Source: Novosphingobium fuchskuhlense
GTDB lineage: Bacteria > Pseudomonadota > Alphaproteobacteria > Sphingomonadales > Sphingomonadaceae
NCBI RefSeq assembly: GCF_001519075.1
Contig: NZ_KQ954246.1
Location: 310,001 to 374,000 of the forward strand
Length of the DNA stretch: 64,000 bases
Direction of reading: 5' to 3'
Within the stretch, counting starts at the first letter, position 1. The number at the start of each line of letters is the position of its first letter. The notes below the pieces were generated by a model. The model was not told the DNA's origin. It was given only the letters and a program-made list of their open reading frames with translations, and made no database searches. The position numbers and the translations under genes are program-made. Positions 54,980 through 64,000 of this stretch are shown one piece after another.

Positions 54980-55405
54980 TTAACGCACCCGCGCCCAGAC
55001 CTGCGTCTTGCACAGCGGCCAGACCACGCAGCCCTTCACCACCAGCTCGCTCGGCGATTTCAGCGAAACCGTCGCCGCATAGGTCCCGCCGTCGTTGGGG
55101 TTGTAGATCGAACCCTTCCAGCTTCCGCCCGAAGGCTTGAGGCCGCGGAAAATGTACATGCCGATCAGCGGCCGCCCGCGCAGTGCCGGGTTCTTGTTGT
55201 TGCGGTCCAGTCTGTCCTCCGCCGTGCCGCCGCCGCTGCCGCCCAGGACCTTGCCGCAAAGCCCGCCGTCGCACTGGCTCACCTCGATCAGCCCGCCGCG
55301 CTCGGGCGTGCGCCACCGGCCATAGGGGCTCGCCTGCTCCGCTGCCCCACTCGCGCCCGCTGCGATCAGCAGCGCGCCCGCCAACAGAACCTTGCGCACG
55401 TTCAT
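54980..55405 (-). CDS. DUF2147 secreted protein
   Basis: A 141-residue protein with a Sec signal peptide (A-A-G-A-S-G-A-A-E-Q). The DUF2147 lipocalin-like core is recognised by Y-G-R-W-R-T-P near residue 29, C-D-G-G-L-C-G-K-V, G-M-Y-I-F-R-G-L, W-K-G-S-I-Y-N-P-N-D-G-G-T-Y, and the C-terminal V-K-G-C-V-V-W-P-L-C. Probably periplasmic; function unknown. ATG 55405 overlaps the TRIC-channel gene stop by 4 bases. Confidence 0.88.
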   Translation of the reverse strand: MNVRKVLLAGALLIAAGASGAAEQASPYGRWRTPERGGLIEVSQCDGGLCGKVLGGSGGGTAEDRLDRNNKNPALRGRPLIGMYIFRGLKPSGGSWKGSIYNPNDGGTYAATVSLKSPSELVVKGCVVWPLCKTQVWARVR

Positions 55406-56085
55406 CTGTCCCCGTCCTTCACATGTCCATAGGCCGGCAGCCCCAGCTGCCAATGGATGGCTGCTCCGCGTAGCCCGAAGCCGGCCAGCGCCGCTACGGA
55501 CCACACGGCCATATTGGAAAGACCCGCCACGGTCCCGCCCGCGCAGATCGCCGAGGCCAGCGCGGCCGGTGTCACATAAAGCTCGGGCCGCATGATGATC
55601 GAGGGCCTACCGGCGACCACGTCGCGGATCACCCCGCCCACGCAGCCGGTGATCACGCCCATCATCGCCGCAGGCACCGGCGCCACGCCCAGCGCCAGCG
55701 CCTTGGCCGTGCCCAGCACGGCATAGGCGCCAAGCCCCGCCGCATCGGCCCATTCGATCACCCGCGTGCTCTCGCCCTGCCACCACCGCGCCGGGCTGAA
55801 CCACACCGTCAGCGCCACCACCAGGCACACCGGCGCGGTCCAGGCATTGTGCACCCAGAACACCGGTGCCCCGATCAGCAGGTCGCGCACCGTGCCGCCG
55901 CCCACTCCCGTTAACACTGCGAAGAAGGCCATCGTCACGAACGTCTGCCGCATCCGGGCCGCCAGCAGGGCCCCGCTCAGCGCGGTGACCGCGATCCCCA
56001 CCGGATCGAGCGCGGCGATCAGCGCAAAGACCTCCGTGGCCGGCAGATGCGGCGCGGCGGGCAGGTTCAGGGCAAGTACGGGCAT
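55402..56085 (-). CDS. TRIC-type cation channel (YicG/UPF0126 family)
   Basis: A 227-residue membrane protein with two repeats of three helices each plus a seventh. Repeat signatures are G-G-G-T-V-R-D-L-L-I-G in the first half and G-C-V-G-G-V-I-R-D-V-V-A-G in the second, the paired G-G-x-x-R-D motifs of trimeric intracellular cation channel homologues. Bacterial members conduct K+/Na+ when reconstituted. It shares an operon with the DUF2147 gene by ATGA overlap. Confidence 0.92.
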   Translation of the reverse strand: MPVLALNLPAAPHLPATEVFALIAALDPVGIAVTALSGALLAARMRQTFVTMAFFAVLTGVGGGTVRDLLIGAPVFWVHNAWTAPVCLVVALTVWFSPARWWQGESTRVIEWADAAGLGAYAVLGTAKALALGVAPVPAAMMGVITGCVGGVIRDVVAGRPSIIMRPELYVTPAALASAICAGGTVAGLSNMAVWSVAALAGFGLRGAAIHWQLGLPAYGHVKDGDR

Positions 56086-56182
56086 GGGGCTCCCTTAACA
56101 CCAGGCTTAGGCCGAAAGTAACCAACATGCGGCTAGGTTAGGACCGAAACGGCGTTTTACTCCAACAGGCACTCCGCTTCCG

Positions 56183-58396
56183 GTGAAAAACTTGCTCAAG
56201 ACCTGGCACGGCCCCCGGCCGCCGCAATCGTCGCCTCCCGGCGATGATGCGGCGCACCGGGCCCAGCACCGGCTGGCGGTTTTCGAGGATATCGAGCGGG
56301 GCCATGCAGGCTGGTTCTGGGCCACCGATGCCGCCGGCCGGCTGACCTACATCTCCCCCGCGGCCTGCGAACGCTTCGGCCTTGATGCCGAGGCGCTGGT
56401 CGGCCTGCCCTTCACCAGCCTGTTCGAAACCGATCCCGAAAACCCCGGCGAACGGTCTGATCGGCCGCTGCAGTTCCTGCTCGGCGCGCACGCGCGGATC
56501 GCCGATGTCACCGTCCGCCTCATACCCGATCGCTGTGCCCCCGGCTCACGCACGGGCTGGTGGGCGCTTTCCGGCCAGCCCAAGATCGATGCGGCCAAGC
56601 CAGGCAGTGCCAAACAGGAAACAGGGGTCGCGTTCCACGGCTATCGCGGCAGCGCGCGCGACATTACCGCCGAATACGAACGCCGGATCGAGGACTCGCG
56701 CCTCGCCGAATTCGATTCGCTCACCGGCCTTGCCAATCGCCACCGCATCACCCGCCGGTTCGATCAGGTGCTCGCCGCGTTCAAGGGCACCATGCGCCCC
56801 GCCACGCTGATGATGCTCGATCTCGACCGGTTCAAGCAGGTCAACGATACGCTCGGCCACCCGGCGGGCGACGAGCTGCTGCGCCAGGTCGCCCAGCGCC
56901 TCACCCGCGTCGTCGGCTCGGCGGGCGAGATCGGCCGCCTCGGCGGCGACGAATTCCAGATCCTGCTTGCCGATCAGGAAGACCGCGGCAAGCTCGGCGA
57001 ACTGGCCGACAAGATCATCGGCGTCGTGTCGCAGCCCTACATGATCGACGACAACCACGTTGTCATCGGCGTCTCGATCGGCATGGCCATTGCCCCGTTC
57101 GATGGCGCCGAGCGCGAGGATATCGTCCGCGCCGCGGATCTTGCGCTCTATGCTGCCAAGCACGGCGGGCGCGGCCAGTTCCGCTTCTACTCCTCCGACC
57201 TCAAGGACGAGAAGGAAGAGCGCCGCCTGCTGGAAGAGGCGCTGCGCGAGGCGATTGCCTCGGTCGATAGCGGGCCGGACAGTTGGGACGAGCCCCAGCT
57301 CGCCATGGTCTACCAGCCCGTCGTGCGCACCGATGATCACACCGTCGTCGGGTTCGAGGCGCTCATGCGCTGGGAACATCCCACGCGGGGGAACATCCCG
57401 CCTTCGGTGTTCATCCCCGTCGCTGAAGATACCGGCATGATCCTCCAGCTCGGCGCCTGGGCTCTCCGTCAGGCGGCGCGCGATGCCACGGCCTGGCCGC
57501 ACCCCTTGCGCATCGCGGTCAATGTCTCGGCGGTGCAGTTCGCCCACCCCGATTTCCCGGGCATCGTCGCCGATATGCTCGATGCCACCGGGCTCGATCC
57601 CGAACGGCTCGAACTTGAACTCACCGAATCCGTGTTCATGGGCGATGGCGAAGTGACCGACGCCGCCTTCAAGGCGCTGAAATCACTCGGCGTCCGCCTT
57701 GCGCTCGATGATTTCGGCACGGGCTATTCCTCCTTGAGCTATTTGCGCGCCGCCCCGTTCGACAAGCTCAAGGTCGATCGCAGCTTCGTCGACAGCTGCA
57801 CATTGAGCGATCAGAACAGCGCCAAGATCATCGCCGCGATCATCGGCCTTGCCGATGCGCTGGGCATGGAAACCACCGTCGAAGGCGTCGAGGCGTTCGA
57901 TCAGCGCGATGTCGTCTGCGCCAAGGGCGCGCGTTTCATCCAGGGCTTCCTCTACTCGCCCCCGCTCGAACAGACGGTCGTGCTCGAACGCATGGCGGGT
58001 GGGCAGCTGCGCATCCCGCCCGAAGGCCCACAGCGTCACCGCCCGGAGCGGCGCTCGGTCTACCGCCGCATCGGTGTGATCCACGAAGATCACCGCTACG
58101 AGGCGCTGCTGCGCAATCTCTCGGCGACCGGCGCGCGGATCGAAGGGCTTGTCGGCGTGCCTGTGGGCACCAGCCTCGTGCTCGATCTCGGCGCGGGCCA
58201 GCTTGCCGTCGTCACCGTCTCGCGCTCGGAAGACGCGACCATCGGCGTCGAGTTCGAAACCCCGCTCGTCAGCGACGGCGCCGGCGGCCTCGTCACCCGC
58301 TACCGCGCCAGCCCCTACGCGCTTGCCGCCGCCGCCCGCATGGTCAGCAGCAGCGCGCCCCAGTTCCTCGAAGTCGAAGTCCGCCGCCGCGCCTAG
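56183..58396 (+). CDS. PAS-GGDEF-EAL-PilZ cyclic-di-GMP protein
   Basis: A 737-residue, apparently cytoplasmic, c-di-GMP enzyme. A PAS sensor occupies about residues 30-170. The GGDEF domain has the intact motif G-G-D-E-F at 254-258 but no R-x-x-D inhibitory site (S-A-G-E at that position). The EAL domain has G-F-E-A-L near 393, and keeps E-L-T-E-S, D-D-F-G-T-G-Y-S-S and V-E-G-V-E, so both activities look possible. A C-terminal PilZ receptor (R-R-S-V-Y-R-R, N-L-S-A-T-G-A-R-I) ends the protein. GTG 56183 is the only good start. Confidence 0.93.
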   Translation: MKNLLKTWHGPRPPQSSPPGDDAAHRAQHRLAVFEDIERGHAGWFWATDAAGRLTYISPAACERFGLDAEALVGLPFTSLFETDPENPGERSDRPLQFLLGAHARIADVTVRLIPDRCAPGSRTGWWALSGQPKIDAAKPGSAKQETGVAFHGYRGSARDITAEYERRIEDSRLAEFDSLTGLANRHRITRRFDQVLAAFKGTMRPATLMMLDLDRFKQVNDTLGHPAGDELLRQVAQRLTRVVGSAGEIGRLGGDEFQILLADQEDRGKLGELADKIIGVVSQPYMIDDNHVVIGVSIGMAIAPFDGAEREDIVRAADLALYAAKHGGRGQFRFYSSDLKDEKEERRLLEEALREAIASVDSGPDSWDEPQLAMVYQPVVRTDDHTVVGFEALMRWEHPTRGNIPPSVFIPVAEDTGMILQLGAWALRQAARDATAWPHPLRIAVNVSAVQFAHPDFPGIVADMLDATGLDPERLELELTESVFMGDGEVTDAAFKALKSLGVRLALDDFGTGYSSLSYLRAAPFDKLKVDRSFVDSCTLSDQNSAKIIAAIIGLADALGMETTVEGVEAFDQRDVVCAKGARFIQGFLYSPPLEQTVVLERMAGGQLRIPPEGPQRHRPERRSVYRRIGVIHEDHRYEALLRNLSATGARIEGLVGVPVGTSLVLDLGAGQLAVVTVSRSEDATIGVEFETPLVSDGAGGLVTRYRASPYALAAAARMVSSSAPQFLEVEVRRRA

Positions 58397-58457
58397 GTCC
58401 TCCCCGTTTTCGCGAAGCGCAAATGGGGAGGTGGCCCGCGAAGCGGGTCGGAGGGGG
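58397..58457. repeat. dispersed palindromic repeat, CCTCCCC family
   Basis: GTCCTCCCCGTTTT pairs with AAATGGGGAGG around GCGAAGCGC, followed by GCCCGCGAAGCGGG and GGAGGGGG. It lies between the convergent c-di-GMP gene and lpd. Confidence 0.7.
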
Positions 58458-58464
58458 CAATCCC

Positions 58465-59865
58465 TCAGATATGAATCGGCTTGCCGCCAATCCCCATCGC
58501 CGCTTCCTTCAGCGCTTCGGCATGGGTCGGGTGCGCGTGGCAGGTATAGGCGATGTCCTCCGCCGTCGCGCCGAACTCCAGCGCCAGCGCGGCCTCGGCA
58601 ATCATCGAACCCGCCACCGAGGCAATGCACCACACGCCGAGCACGCGCTCGGTCTTGGCGTCCGCGATCACCTTCACAAAGCCGTCGGGCTCGTGGTTGG
58701 TCTTGGCGCGGCTGTTCGCCAGCATCGGGAACTTGGAGACCTTGACCTCGCCCTTCTCGCGCGCCGCTTCCTCGGTCAGGCCCACGCCCGCAAATTCGGG
58801 GAAGGTATAGACCACGCCCGGAATCACTGCATGGTTCACGATGCCCGTGTGCCCGGCGATGAACTCCGCGACGGCCACGCCTTCGTCCTCGGCCTTGTGT
58901 GCCAGCATCGGCCCCGGGATCACGTCGCCGATGGCCCAGACGCCCGGCACGCTCGTGCGGAAATCATGCCCCGTCTCGATCTGCCCGCGCTTGTTGAGCT
59001 CAAGGCCGATCTTCTCGAGCCCCAGCCCATCGACATTCGGCCGCCGCCCGATGGCGACCAGCACGCAGTCTGCGCTCAGCGTTTCCGCCGCGCCGCCCGC
59101 CGAAGGCTCCAGCGTAAGCGTCGCGGTCTTGCCCTTCACGGCAACGCCGGTCACCTTGGTGGAGAGCCGCAGTTCCATGCCCTGCTTCTTGAAGATCTTG
59201 GCGGCTTCCTTGCGCACGTCGCCGTCCATGCCGGGCAGCAACTGGTCGAGGAATTCCACCACCGTCACCTTCGCACCCAGCCGCCGCCAGACCGACCCGA
59301 GCTCCAGCCCGATCACCCCGCCGCCGATCACCACCATGTGTTCGGGCACGCGGTCCAAGGCCAGCGCGCCGGTGGAATCGACCACCACGCCCGCGTCGTT
59401 GTCGACGGTCACCCCCGGCAGCGGCGTCACGCTCGAACCCGTGGCGATCACCACGTCCTTCGCCGTCACCTTCGCGCCGCCCACGCTCACCGTGTGCGCA
59501 TCCTCGAATGCGGCATAGCCCTTGAGCCAGGTCACCTTGTTCTTCTTGAACAGGAACTCGATCCCGCCCGTCAGCTGCTTCACCGAATCCAGCTTCTGCT
59601 GCTGCATCGCCGCCAGATCGAGCGTCACCGGCCCGGTCTTGATGCCATAGCTCGCAAACGTGCCGTCCACCGCCTCGGCGAACTTCTCCGAACCATGCAG
59701 CAAGGCCTTGGAAGGAATGCACCCGACATTGAGGCACGTGCCGCCCAAGGTCTCGCGCCCCTCGGCGCAAGCCACCTTCAGCCCCAGCTGCGCCGCGCGG
59801 ATCGCCGCGACATAACCGCCCGGGCCGGCACCGATGACAAGCACGTCGTAATGGTATTCAGCCAT
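58465..59865 (-). CDS. lpdA: dihydrolipoyl dehydrogenase (E3)
   Basis: A 466-residue flavoprotein re-oxidising dihydrolipoamide in the 2-oxoglutarate dehydrogenase complex. The N-terminal FAD motif is G-A-G-P-G-G-Y-V-A-A. The redox-active disulfide lies in G-G-T-C-L-N-V-G-C-I-P-S-K. The NAD motif is G-G-G-V-I-G-L-E-L, and the C-terminal catalytic H-x-H-P-T-x-x-E appears as C-H-A-H-P-T-H-A-E. It closes the odhA-odhB cluster, separated by the DUF1877 gene. Confidence 0.97.
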   Translation of the reverse strand: MAEYHYDVLVIGAGPGGYVAAIRAAQLGLKVACAEGRETLGGTCLNVGCIPSKALLHGSEKFAEAVDGTFASYGIKTGPVTLDLAAMQQQKLDSVKQLTGGIEFLFKKNKVTWLKGYAAFEDAHTVSVGGAKVTAKDVVIATGSSVTPLPGVTVDNDAGVVVDSTGALALDRVPEHMVVIGGGVIGLELGSVWRRLGAKVTVVEFLDQLLPGMDGDVRKEAAKIFKKQGMELRLSTKVTGVAVKGKTATLTLEPSAGGAAETLSADCVLVAIGRRPNVDGLGLEKIGLELNKRGQIETGHDFRTSVPGVWAIGDVIPGPMLAHKAEDEGVAVAEFIAGHTGIVNHAVIPGVVYTFPEFAGVGLTEEAAREKGEVKVSKFPMLANSRAKTNHEPDGFVKVIADAKTERVLGVWCIASVAGSMIAEAALALEFGATAEDIAYTCHAHPTHAEALKEAAMGIGGKPIHI

Positions 59866-59874
59866 GTTTCTAGC

Positions 59875-60399
59875 TCATGTAATTAGAGTGATCGCGCCGC
59901 ATTGTCGTGCGGCCCCTGTCGAAACAAATTCTGCCAGCTTCGTGATTTGCAGGTTCAGCTGGTCAAGTGCCACATGGCCTTCGCTCGCCAATGCTCTTCC
60001 CAGATACACTTCGCTTGCCCCAAAGCCTTCCGATGCAAAGTTTGCAGCGATCTGATCAGGACCAACCGCGGATAGTGCCTCCGAGAATGCGCTCAAGGCT
60101 CTAGGCGGCACGACATGTGCGGGACCATAGCCCAGATCTTCGCCAACAGCGCTGAATGAACCCAGGATAAAATCGAGAGCCGATCCCGTCGTATCGGCAC
60201 TGCCCGTCAGCACATAGTGAAGGGCATGCCATTCCTGCCCCATGTCAACGATCGGATAGGTCTTGTAGTCATCCAACCATGCCGGGTCACATCCGTCGAA
60301 CTGGTCGGCATGGAAGAAGTCGTAGACCTGCTCCGGATGCTGCAAGAGATGGACCAACGCCTTCTCGTCCACCAGCCTTGCCGACCAATACATACCCAT
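59875..60399 (-). CDS. DUF1877 (YfbM-like) protein
   Basis: A 174-residue protein with the DUF1877 start M-G-M-Y-W-S-A-R and later L-D-K/L-D-Y-K-like, H-A-L-H-Y-V-L-T-G and S-E-V-Y-L-G-R-A-L segments. Function is unknown. It sits between odhB and lpdA on the same strand, 25 and 9 bases from them. Its base composition is visibly less GC-rich, with more A/T in third positions than its neighbours, which suggests a later insertion. Confidence 0.85.
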   Translation of the reverse strand: MGMYWSARLVDEKALVHLLQHPEQVYDFFHADQFDGCDPAWLDDYKTYPIVDMGQEWHALHYVLTGSADTTGSALDFILGSFSAVGEDLGYGPAHVVPPRALSAFSEALSAVGPDQIAANFASEGFGASEVYLGRALASEGHVALDQLNLQITKLAEFVSTGAARQCGAITLIT

Positions 60400-60424
60400 G
60401 GGATGCCCCCGATCCGGGTTAAAA

Positions 60425-61636
60425 TCACATATCGATCAGCAGACGCGTCGGGTCTTCTATCGCTTCCTTGATCGTCTTCAAAGCCGTCACCGCCTCGCGT
60501 CCGTCGATGATCCGGTGGTCATAGCTCAGCGCGATATACATCATCGGCCGCACCACGATCTGCCCGTCGCGGACGACCGGGCGATCTTCAATGCGGTGCA
60601 GCCCCAGCACCGCCGACTGCGGCGGATTGATGATCGGGGTGGACATCAGCCCGCCGAACACGCCGCCGTTGGAGATCGTGAACGTGCCGCCCGCCATGTC
60701 GGCCATGGTCAGCGTGCCGTCGCGCGCCTTCTTGCCGTAATCGGCGATGGCCTTCTCGATCCCGGCAAAGCTCATCTTGTCGACATCGCGCACCACCGGC
60801 ACGACAAGGCCGTTGGGCGCCGAAACCGCCACCGAGATATCGACGTAATCGAAGTAGACAATCTCGTCGCCCTGCAGCTGCGCATTGACCGAAGGAATGT
60901 CCTTCAGCGCCAGCACCGATGCCTTGGCGAAGAAGCTCATGAGGCCCAGCTTCACGCCGTGCTTCTTCTCGAACACGTCCTTGTACTTGGCGCGCGCTTC
61001 CATCACCGCGCTCATGTCCACGTCGTTGAACGTGGTCAGCATCGCGGCGGTTTCCTGCGCAGACTTCAGCCGCTTGGCGATGGTCTGGCGCAGCCGGGTC
61101 ATCTTGACCCGCTCCTCGCGGCGTTCACCCGAGGTGCTGACAACCGGCGCGGGAGCCGGGGCAGGGGCCGGCGCCGCCACGACCGGCGCGGGCGCGGCCT
61201 GCTTGGCAACGGCCGCGGCCAGCACGTCTTCCTTGGTCAGCCGCCCGTCCTTGCCGGTGCCCTTGACCGTCGCCGGGTCGATCCCGTGCTCCAGCACCGC
61301 ACGCCGGACGGCAGGCGAAAGTGCCGCCGCATCATCGGCAGCAACCGCCGCCGGAGCAGCCGCAGCCGCCGGGGCAGGGGCGGGCGCATTCGCCACCCCG
61401 CTCGTCTCGATCAGGCCCAGCAGCGCGCCCACCGCCACGGTGTCACCCTCGGCGGCCACATGCGCGCCCATGATCCCGGCCACGGGCGAGGGCACTTCCA
61501 CCGCCACCTTGTCGGTCTCGAGGCTCGCGATGGGTTCATCCAGCGCCACGGCCTCGCCGGGCTGCTTCAGCCACTGGCCCACCGTCGCTTCGCTGACGCT
61601 CTCGCCGAGGACCGGAACTTTGACTTCGATAGACAT
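60425..61636 (-). CDS. odhB: 2-oxoglutarate dehydrogenase E2 (dihydrolipoyl succinyltransferase)
   Basis: A 403-residue E2 subunit. The lipoyl domain carries the lipoylated lysine in L-E-T-D-K-V-A-V near residue 44. An Ala/Pro-rich linker, the E3-binding domain ([11 protein letters not shown]) and a second Ala/Pro linker follow. The catalytic domain ends in [10 protein letters not shown] with the active-site His and Asp. ATG 61636 gives the usual M-S-I-E-V-K-V-P start; the frame upstream is open but not family-like. Confidence 0.96.
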   Translation of the reverse strand: MSIEVKVPVLGESVSEATVGQWLKQPGEAVALDEPIASLETDKVAVEVPSPVAGIMGAHVAAEGDTVAVGALLGLIETSGVANAPAPAPAAAAAPAAVAADDAAALSPAVRRAVLEHGIDPATVKGTGKDGRLTKEDVLAAAVAKQAAPAPVVAAPAPAPAPAPVVSTSGERREERVKMTRLRQTIAKRLKSAQETAAMLTTFNDVDMSAVMEARAKYKDVFEKKHGVKLGLMSFFAKASVLALKDIPSVNAQLQGDEIVYFDYVDISVAVSAPNGLVVPVVRDVDKMSFAGIEKAIADYGKKARDGTLTMADMAGGTFTISNGGVFGGLMSTPIINPPQSAVLGLHRIEDRPVVRDGQIVVRPMMYIALSYDHRIIDGREAVTALKTIKEAIEDPTRLLIDM

Positions 61637-61667
61637 GCTATTGTCTTCCTGAGAAAATTGCGGCCGC

Positions 61668-64000
61668 TCAGGCCTTCTTCTTGGTCCGGCGCAGCTCGCC
61701 GCGCACGGAAAGCGAAAGCGCATTGCTGATCAGCGCCGCCTGTTCTGCGGCGTGGCGCTTGGCCAGCCCGGTGGCGGGCGAAGCCGCCGCGCTGCGCCCG
61801 GCATAGCGCGCGCGCTTCACCTTGCTGCCCGCGGCCTTCAGCGCTTCCTCGATCAGCGGCTCGACGAAGAACCACGCGCCGTTGTTCTTCGGCTCTTCCT
61901 GGCACCACACCACCTCTTCGAGGTTCGCCATGCGCGAAAGCCTGAGCGCCAGCGGCTCGCCCGGGAACGGATAGAGCTGCTCGAGCCGGATGATCTGCAC
62001 ATCGCTGATCCCCGCCGCATCGCGCGCCTCGATCAGGTCGTACGCCACCTTGCCGCTGCACAGCACCACGCGCCGGGTATCGGCGTCCGGCGCCGGATTG
62101 AGGTCGGAGAGGATGCGCATGAAGTGCCCCTCACCAACGAAGTCCGAAGCCTTGGACTTCGCCAGCGGATGGCGCAGCAGGCTCTTGGGGGTCATGATGA
62201 TCAGCGGCTTGCGGAAGGGCCGCTGCATCTGCCGGCGCAGCACGTGGAAGTAGTTCGCCGGGCTGGTCACGTTGCAGACCTGGATATTGTCCTCGGCGCA
62301 GAGCTGGAGATAGCGCTCCAGCCGCGCGGAGGAATGCTCCGGACCCTGGCCTTCATAGCCATGCGGCAGCAGCAGCACGAGGCCGTTGGCGCGCAGCCAC
62401 TTGGCTTCGGAGGCGGCGATGTACTGGTCGATCACGATCTGCGCGCCGTTGGCGAAATCACCGAACTGCGCTTCCCACAGCACCAGTGTCTTGGGGTCCG
62501 CGCTGGCATAGCCATATTCGAAGCCCAGCACGCCGTATTCGGAGAGCGGGCTGTCGTGCACCTCGAACTTGCCGTGGGGCAGGGTGGTCAGCGGCACGTA
62601 CTTGCGCTCGCTGGTCTGGTCGACCCACACCGCATGGCGCTGGCTGAACGTGCCGCGGCCCGAATCCTGGCCCGAAAGCCGCACGTTGAAGCCCTCGGTC
62701 AGCAGGCTGCCGAACGCCAGCGCCTCGCCGGTCGCCCAGTCAAAGCCTTCGCCTTCCGCAAACATCTGCCGCTTGGCGTCGATCACCCGGCCCAGCGTCT
62801 TGTGGATGGTGAGGTCCTCAGGCACCGTCGTCAGCGTCCGGCCCAGCGCATCGAAGCGCTTCTGATCGATGCCGGTGGGCACGTTGCGCCGCGCGGTCAC
62901 CGGGTCGGCCGGCTTGTTCAGGCCAGACCAGCGCCCGCCGAACCAGTCCGCCTCGTTCGCCTTGTAGCTCTTGGCCGCCTCGAACTCGGCCTCCAGCGTC
63001 GCGGTGAAGCGGTCCTCGTTCTCGCCCTTCCAGTTCCTGTCGATCACGCCCTGGTCGACCAGCCGGCGCGCATAGATTTCCGAAACCGGCGGGTGCTGCT
63101 TGATCCGCGCATACATCAGCGGCTGGGTGAAGCTGGGCTCGTCGCCCTCGTTGTGGCCGAAGCGGCGATAGCACCACATGTCGACCACCACGTCGCGGCC
63201 GAACTTCTGGCGGTAGTCGATCGCCAGCTTGCACGCGAACGTCACTGCTTCGGGATCATCGCCGTTCACGTGGATGATCGGCGCCTGCACGCCCTTGGCC
63301 ACGTCGGACGGATAGGGCGAGCCGCGCGAGAACTGCGGGCTCGTGGTGAAGCCGATCTGGTTGTTGATGATGAAGTGGATGCACCCGCCGGTGTTGTAGC
63401 CCTTCACGCCCGAAAAGCCGAAGCACTCCCACACGATGCCCTGCCCGGCAAAGGCCGCATCGCCGTGGATCAGGATCGGCAGCACCTGCTTGTGCTTGCC
63501 GGGCCCGATGTCCTCGCGGAACGCCTGCTGCGCGCGGGTCTTGCCCAGCACCACCGGGTCCACCGTTTCCAGATGGCTAGGGTTGGGCTGCAGGCTCATG
63601 TGCACCTTGATCCCGTCGAACTCGCGGTCGGTGCTGGTGCCCAGGTGATACTTCACGTCGCCCGAACCGCCGACATCCTCGGGGTTCGCGCTGCCACCGG
63701 AAAATTCGTGGAAGATCACCCGGTAGGGCTTGGCCAGCACGTTCGCCAGCACGTTGAGGCGGCCGCGGTGCGCCATGCCGTAGATGATCTCGCGCACGCC
63801 CAGCTGGCCGCCATACTTGATGACAGCTTCCAGCGCCGGGATCATGGATTCGCCGCCATCCAGCCCGAACCGCTTGGTGCCGACATACTTCTTGCCGAGG
63901 AACTTCTCGTACTGCTCGCCGCGCACCACGGCGGCCAGAATGGCCTTCTTGCCGTTGGGGGTGAAGTCGATGTTCTTGTCGCCGCCCTCGATGCGGTCCT
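61668..64000 (-). CDS. odhA: 2-oxoglutarate dehydrogenase E1, N-terminus cut by the window
   Basis: Thiamine-diphosphate-dependent decarboxylation of 2-oxoglutarate. About 776 residues are visible; the frame stays open to the right edge (it reads [12 protein letters not shown] before V-R-G-E-Q-Y-E-K-F), so the real start is beyond 64000. Visible motifs are [38 protein letters not shown] and [12 protein letters not shown]. It is the first gene of the cluster, 31 bases before odhB. Confidence 0.96.
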   Translation of the reverse strand, partial: DRIEGGDKNIDFTPNGKKAILAAVVRGEQYEKFLGKKYVGTKRFGLDGGESMIPALEAVIKYGGQLGVREIIYGMAHRGRLNVLANVLAKPYRVIFHEFSGGSANPEDVGGSGDVKYHLGTSTDREFDGIKVHMSLQPNPSHLETVDPVVLGKTRAQQAFREDIGPGKHKQVLPILIHGDAAFAGQGIVWECFGFSGVKGYNTGGCIHFIINNQIGFTTSPQFSRGSPYPSDVAKGVQAPIIHVNGDDPEAVTFACKLAIDYRQKFGRDVVVDMWCYRRFGHNEGDEPSFTQPLMYARIKQHPPVSEIYARRLVDQGVIDRNWKGENEDRFTATLEAEFEAAKSYKANEADWFGGRWSGLNKPADPVTARRNVPTGIDQKRFDALGRTLTTVPEDLTIHKTLGRVIDAKRQMFAEGEGFDWATGEALAFGSLLTEGFNVRLSGQDSGRGTFSQRHAVWVDQTSERKYVPLTTLPHGKFEVHDSPLSEYGVLGFEYGYASADPKTLVLWEAQFGDFANGAQIVIDQYIAASEAKWLRANGLVLLLPHGYEGQGPEHSSARLERYLQLCAEDNIQVCNVTSPANYFHVLRRQMQRPFRKPLIIMTPKSLLRHPLAKSKASDFVGEGHFMRILSDLNPAPDADTRRVVLCSGKVAYDLIEARDAAGISDVQIIRLEQLYPFPGEPLALRLSRMANLEEVVWCQEEPKNNGAWFFVEPLIEEALKAAGSKVKRARYAGRSAAASPATGLAKRHAAEQAALISNALSLSVRGELRRTKKKA

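Overview
The window is GC-rich, densely coded chromosomal DNA from an alphaproteobacterium. Gene content and gene order point to the Sphingomonadales, most likely a Novosphingobium-like member of the Sphingomonadaceae; this is inference, because no rRNA is present. Supporting features are the CobA-DUF2849-sulfite reductase-DUF934-CysH sulfur operon, Obg next to ProB, a carotenoid hydroxylase CrtZ, a PspF/PspABC operon, and the OdhA-OdhB-Lpd cluster. No prophage, insertion sequence, CRISPR array or rRNA operon was seen. Two tRNA genes are present, Ala(CGC) and Thr(TGT).

Layout. 0-7.4 kb: end of a SPOR-domain gene, YbjN, proC, a Bax-inhibitor-1 membrane protein, a proline-rich lipoprotein, tRNA-Ala, obgE, proB and an NAD-dependent epimerase. 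7.4-18.5 kb: a serralysin-type RTX metalloprotease, an AarF/ABC1 kinase with a DCC thiol-disulfide protein, a five-gene sulfate/sulfite reduction operon (cobA to cysH), MscS, metC, a mercaptopyruvate sulfurtransferase and queF. 18.5-29 kb: a small secreted protein, then a sugar-catabolic island read as an L-rhamnose pathway. Its parts are an SDR and zinc alcohol dehydrogenase, a DeoR regulator, an MFS importer, LldD, a rhamnulokinase-like enzyme, the bifunctional aldolase/dehydrogenase RhaD and the isomerase RhaI. 29-42 kb: tRNA-Thr with tandem copies of its 3' end, rarA, a glycine/histidine-rich PadR regulator with DUF2218, a palindromic intergenic element, a glycosyltransferase, two small secreted proteins, typA, and the YbbA/YbbP/TesA trio. 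42-50 kb: recF, pspF, a sigma-54 promoter, a 53-residue leader ORF, pspABC and four more tiny membrane/coiled-coil genes, then sufE, a DUF454 protein, crtZ and a repeat-rich acidic protein. 50-64 kb: leuC and leuD separated by an OmpA-like protein and a 58-residue membrane protein, a quinone oxidoreductase, a DUF2147 protein, a TRIC channel, a PAS-GGDEF-EAL-PilZ protein, and lpd, a DUF1877 gene, odhB and the right-truncated odhA.

How the genes work together. The rhamnose island is a complete route from L-rhamnose to DHAP and pyruvate: isomerase, kinase, aldolase domain, lactaldehyde-oxidising domain, L-lactate oxidation by LldD. Its two divergent operons meet at a palindrome that is partly repeated in front of the DeoR gene. 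The sulfur operon supplies siroheme and both reductases needed to go from APS to sulfide. The psp region is an envelope-stress operon under PspF and sigma-54. It is extended by small proteins sharing a short V-x-V-L-E-x-I-x-T-D motif with PspB-like spacing; this is the best candidate here for an undescribed system. Several families of palindromic intergenic sequences, and a 32-bp motif shared by two unlinked secreted-protein genes, are the main non-coding signals.
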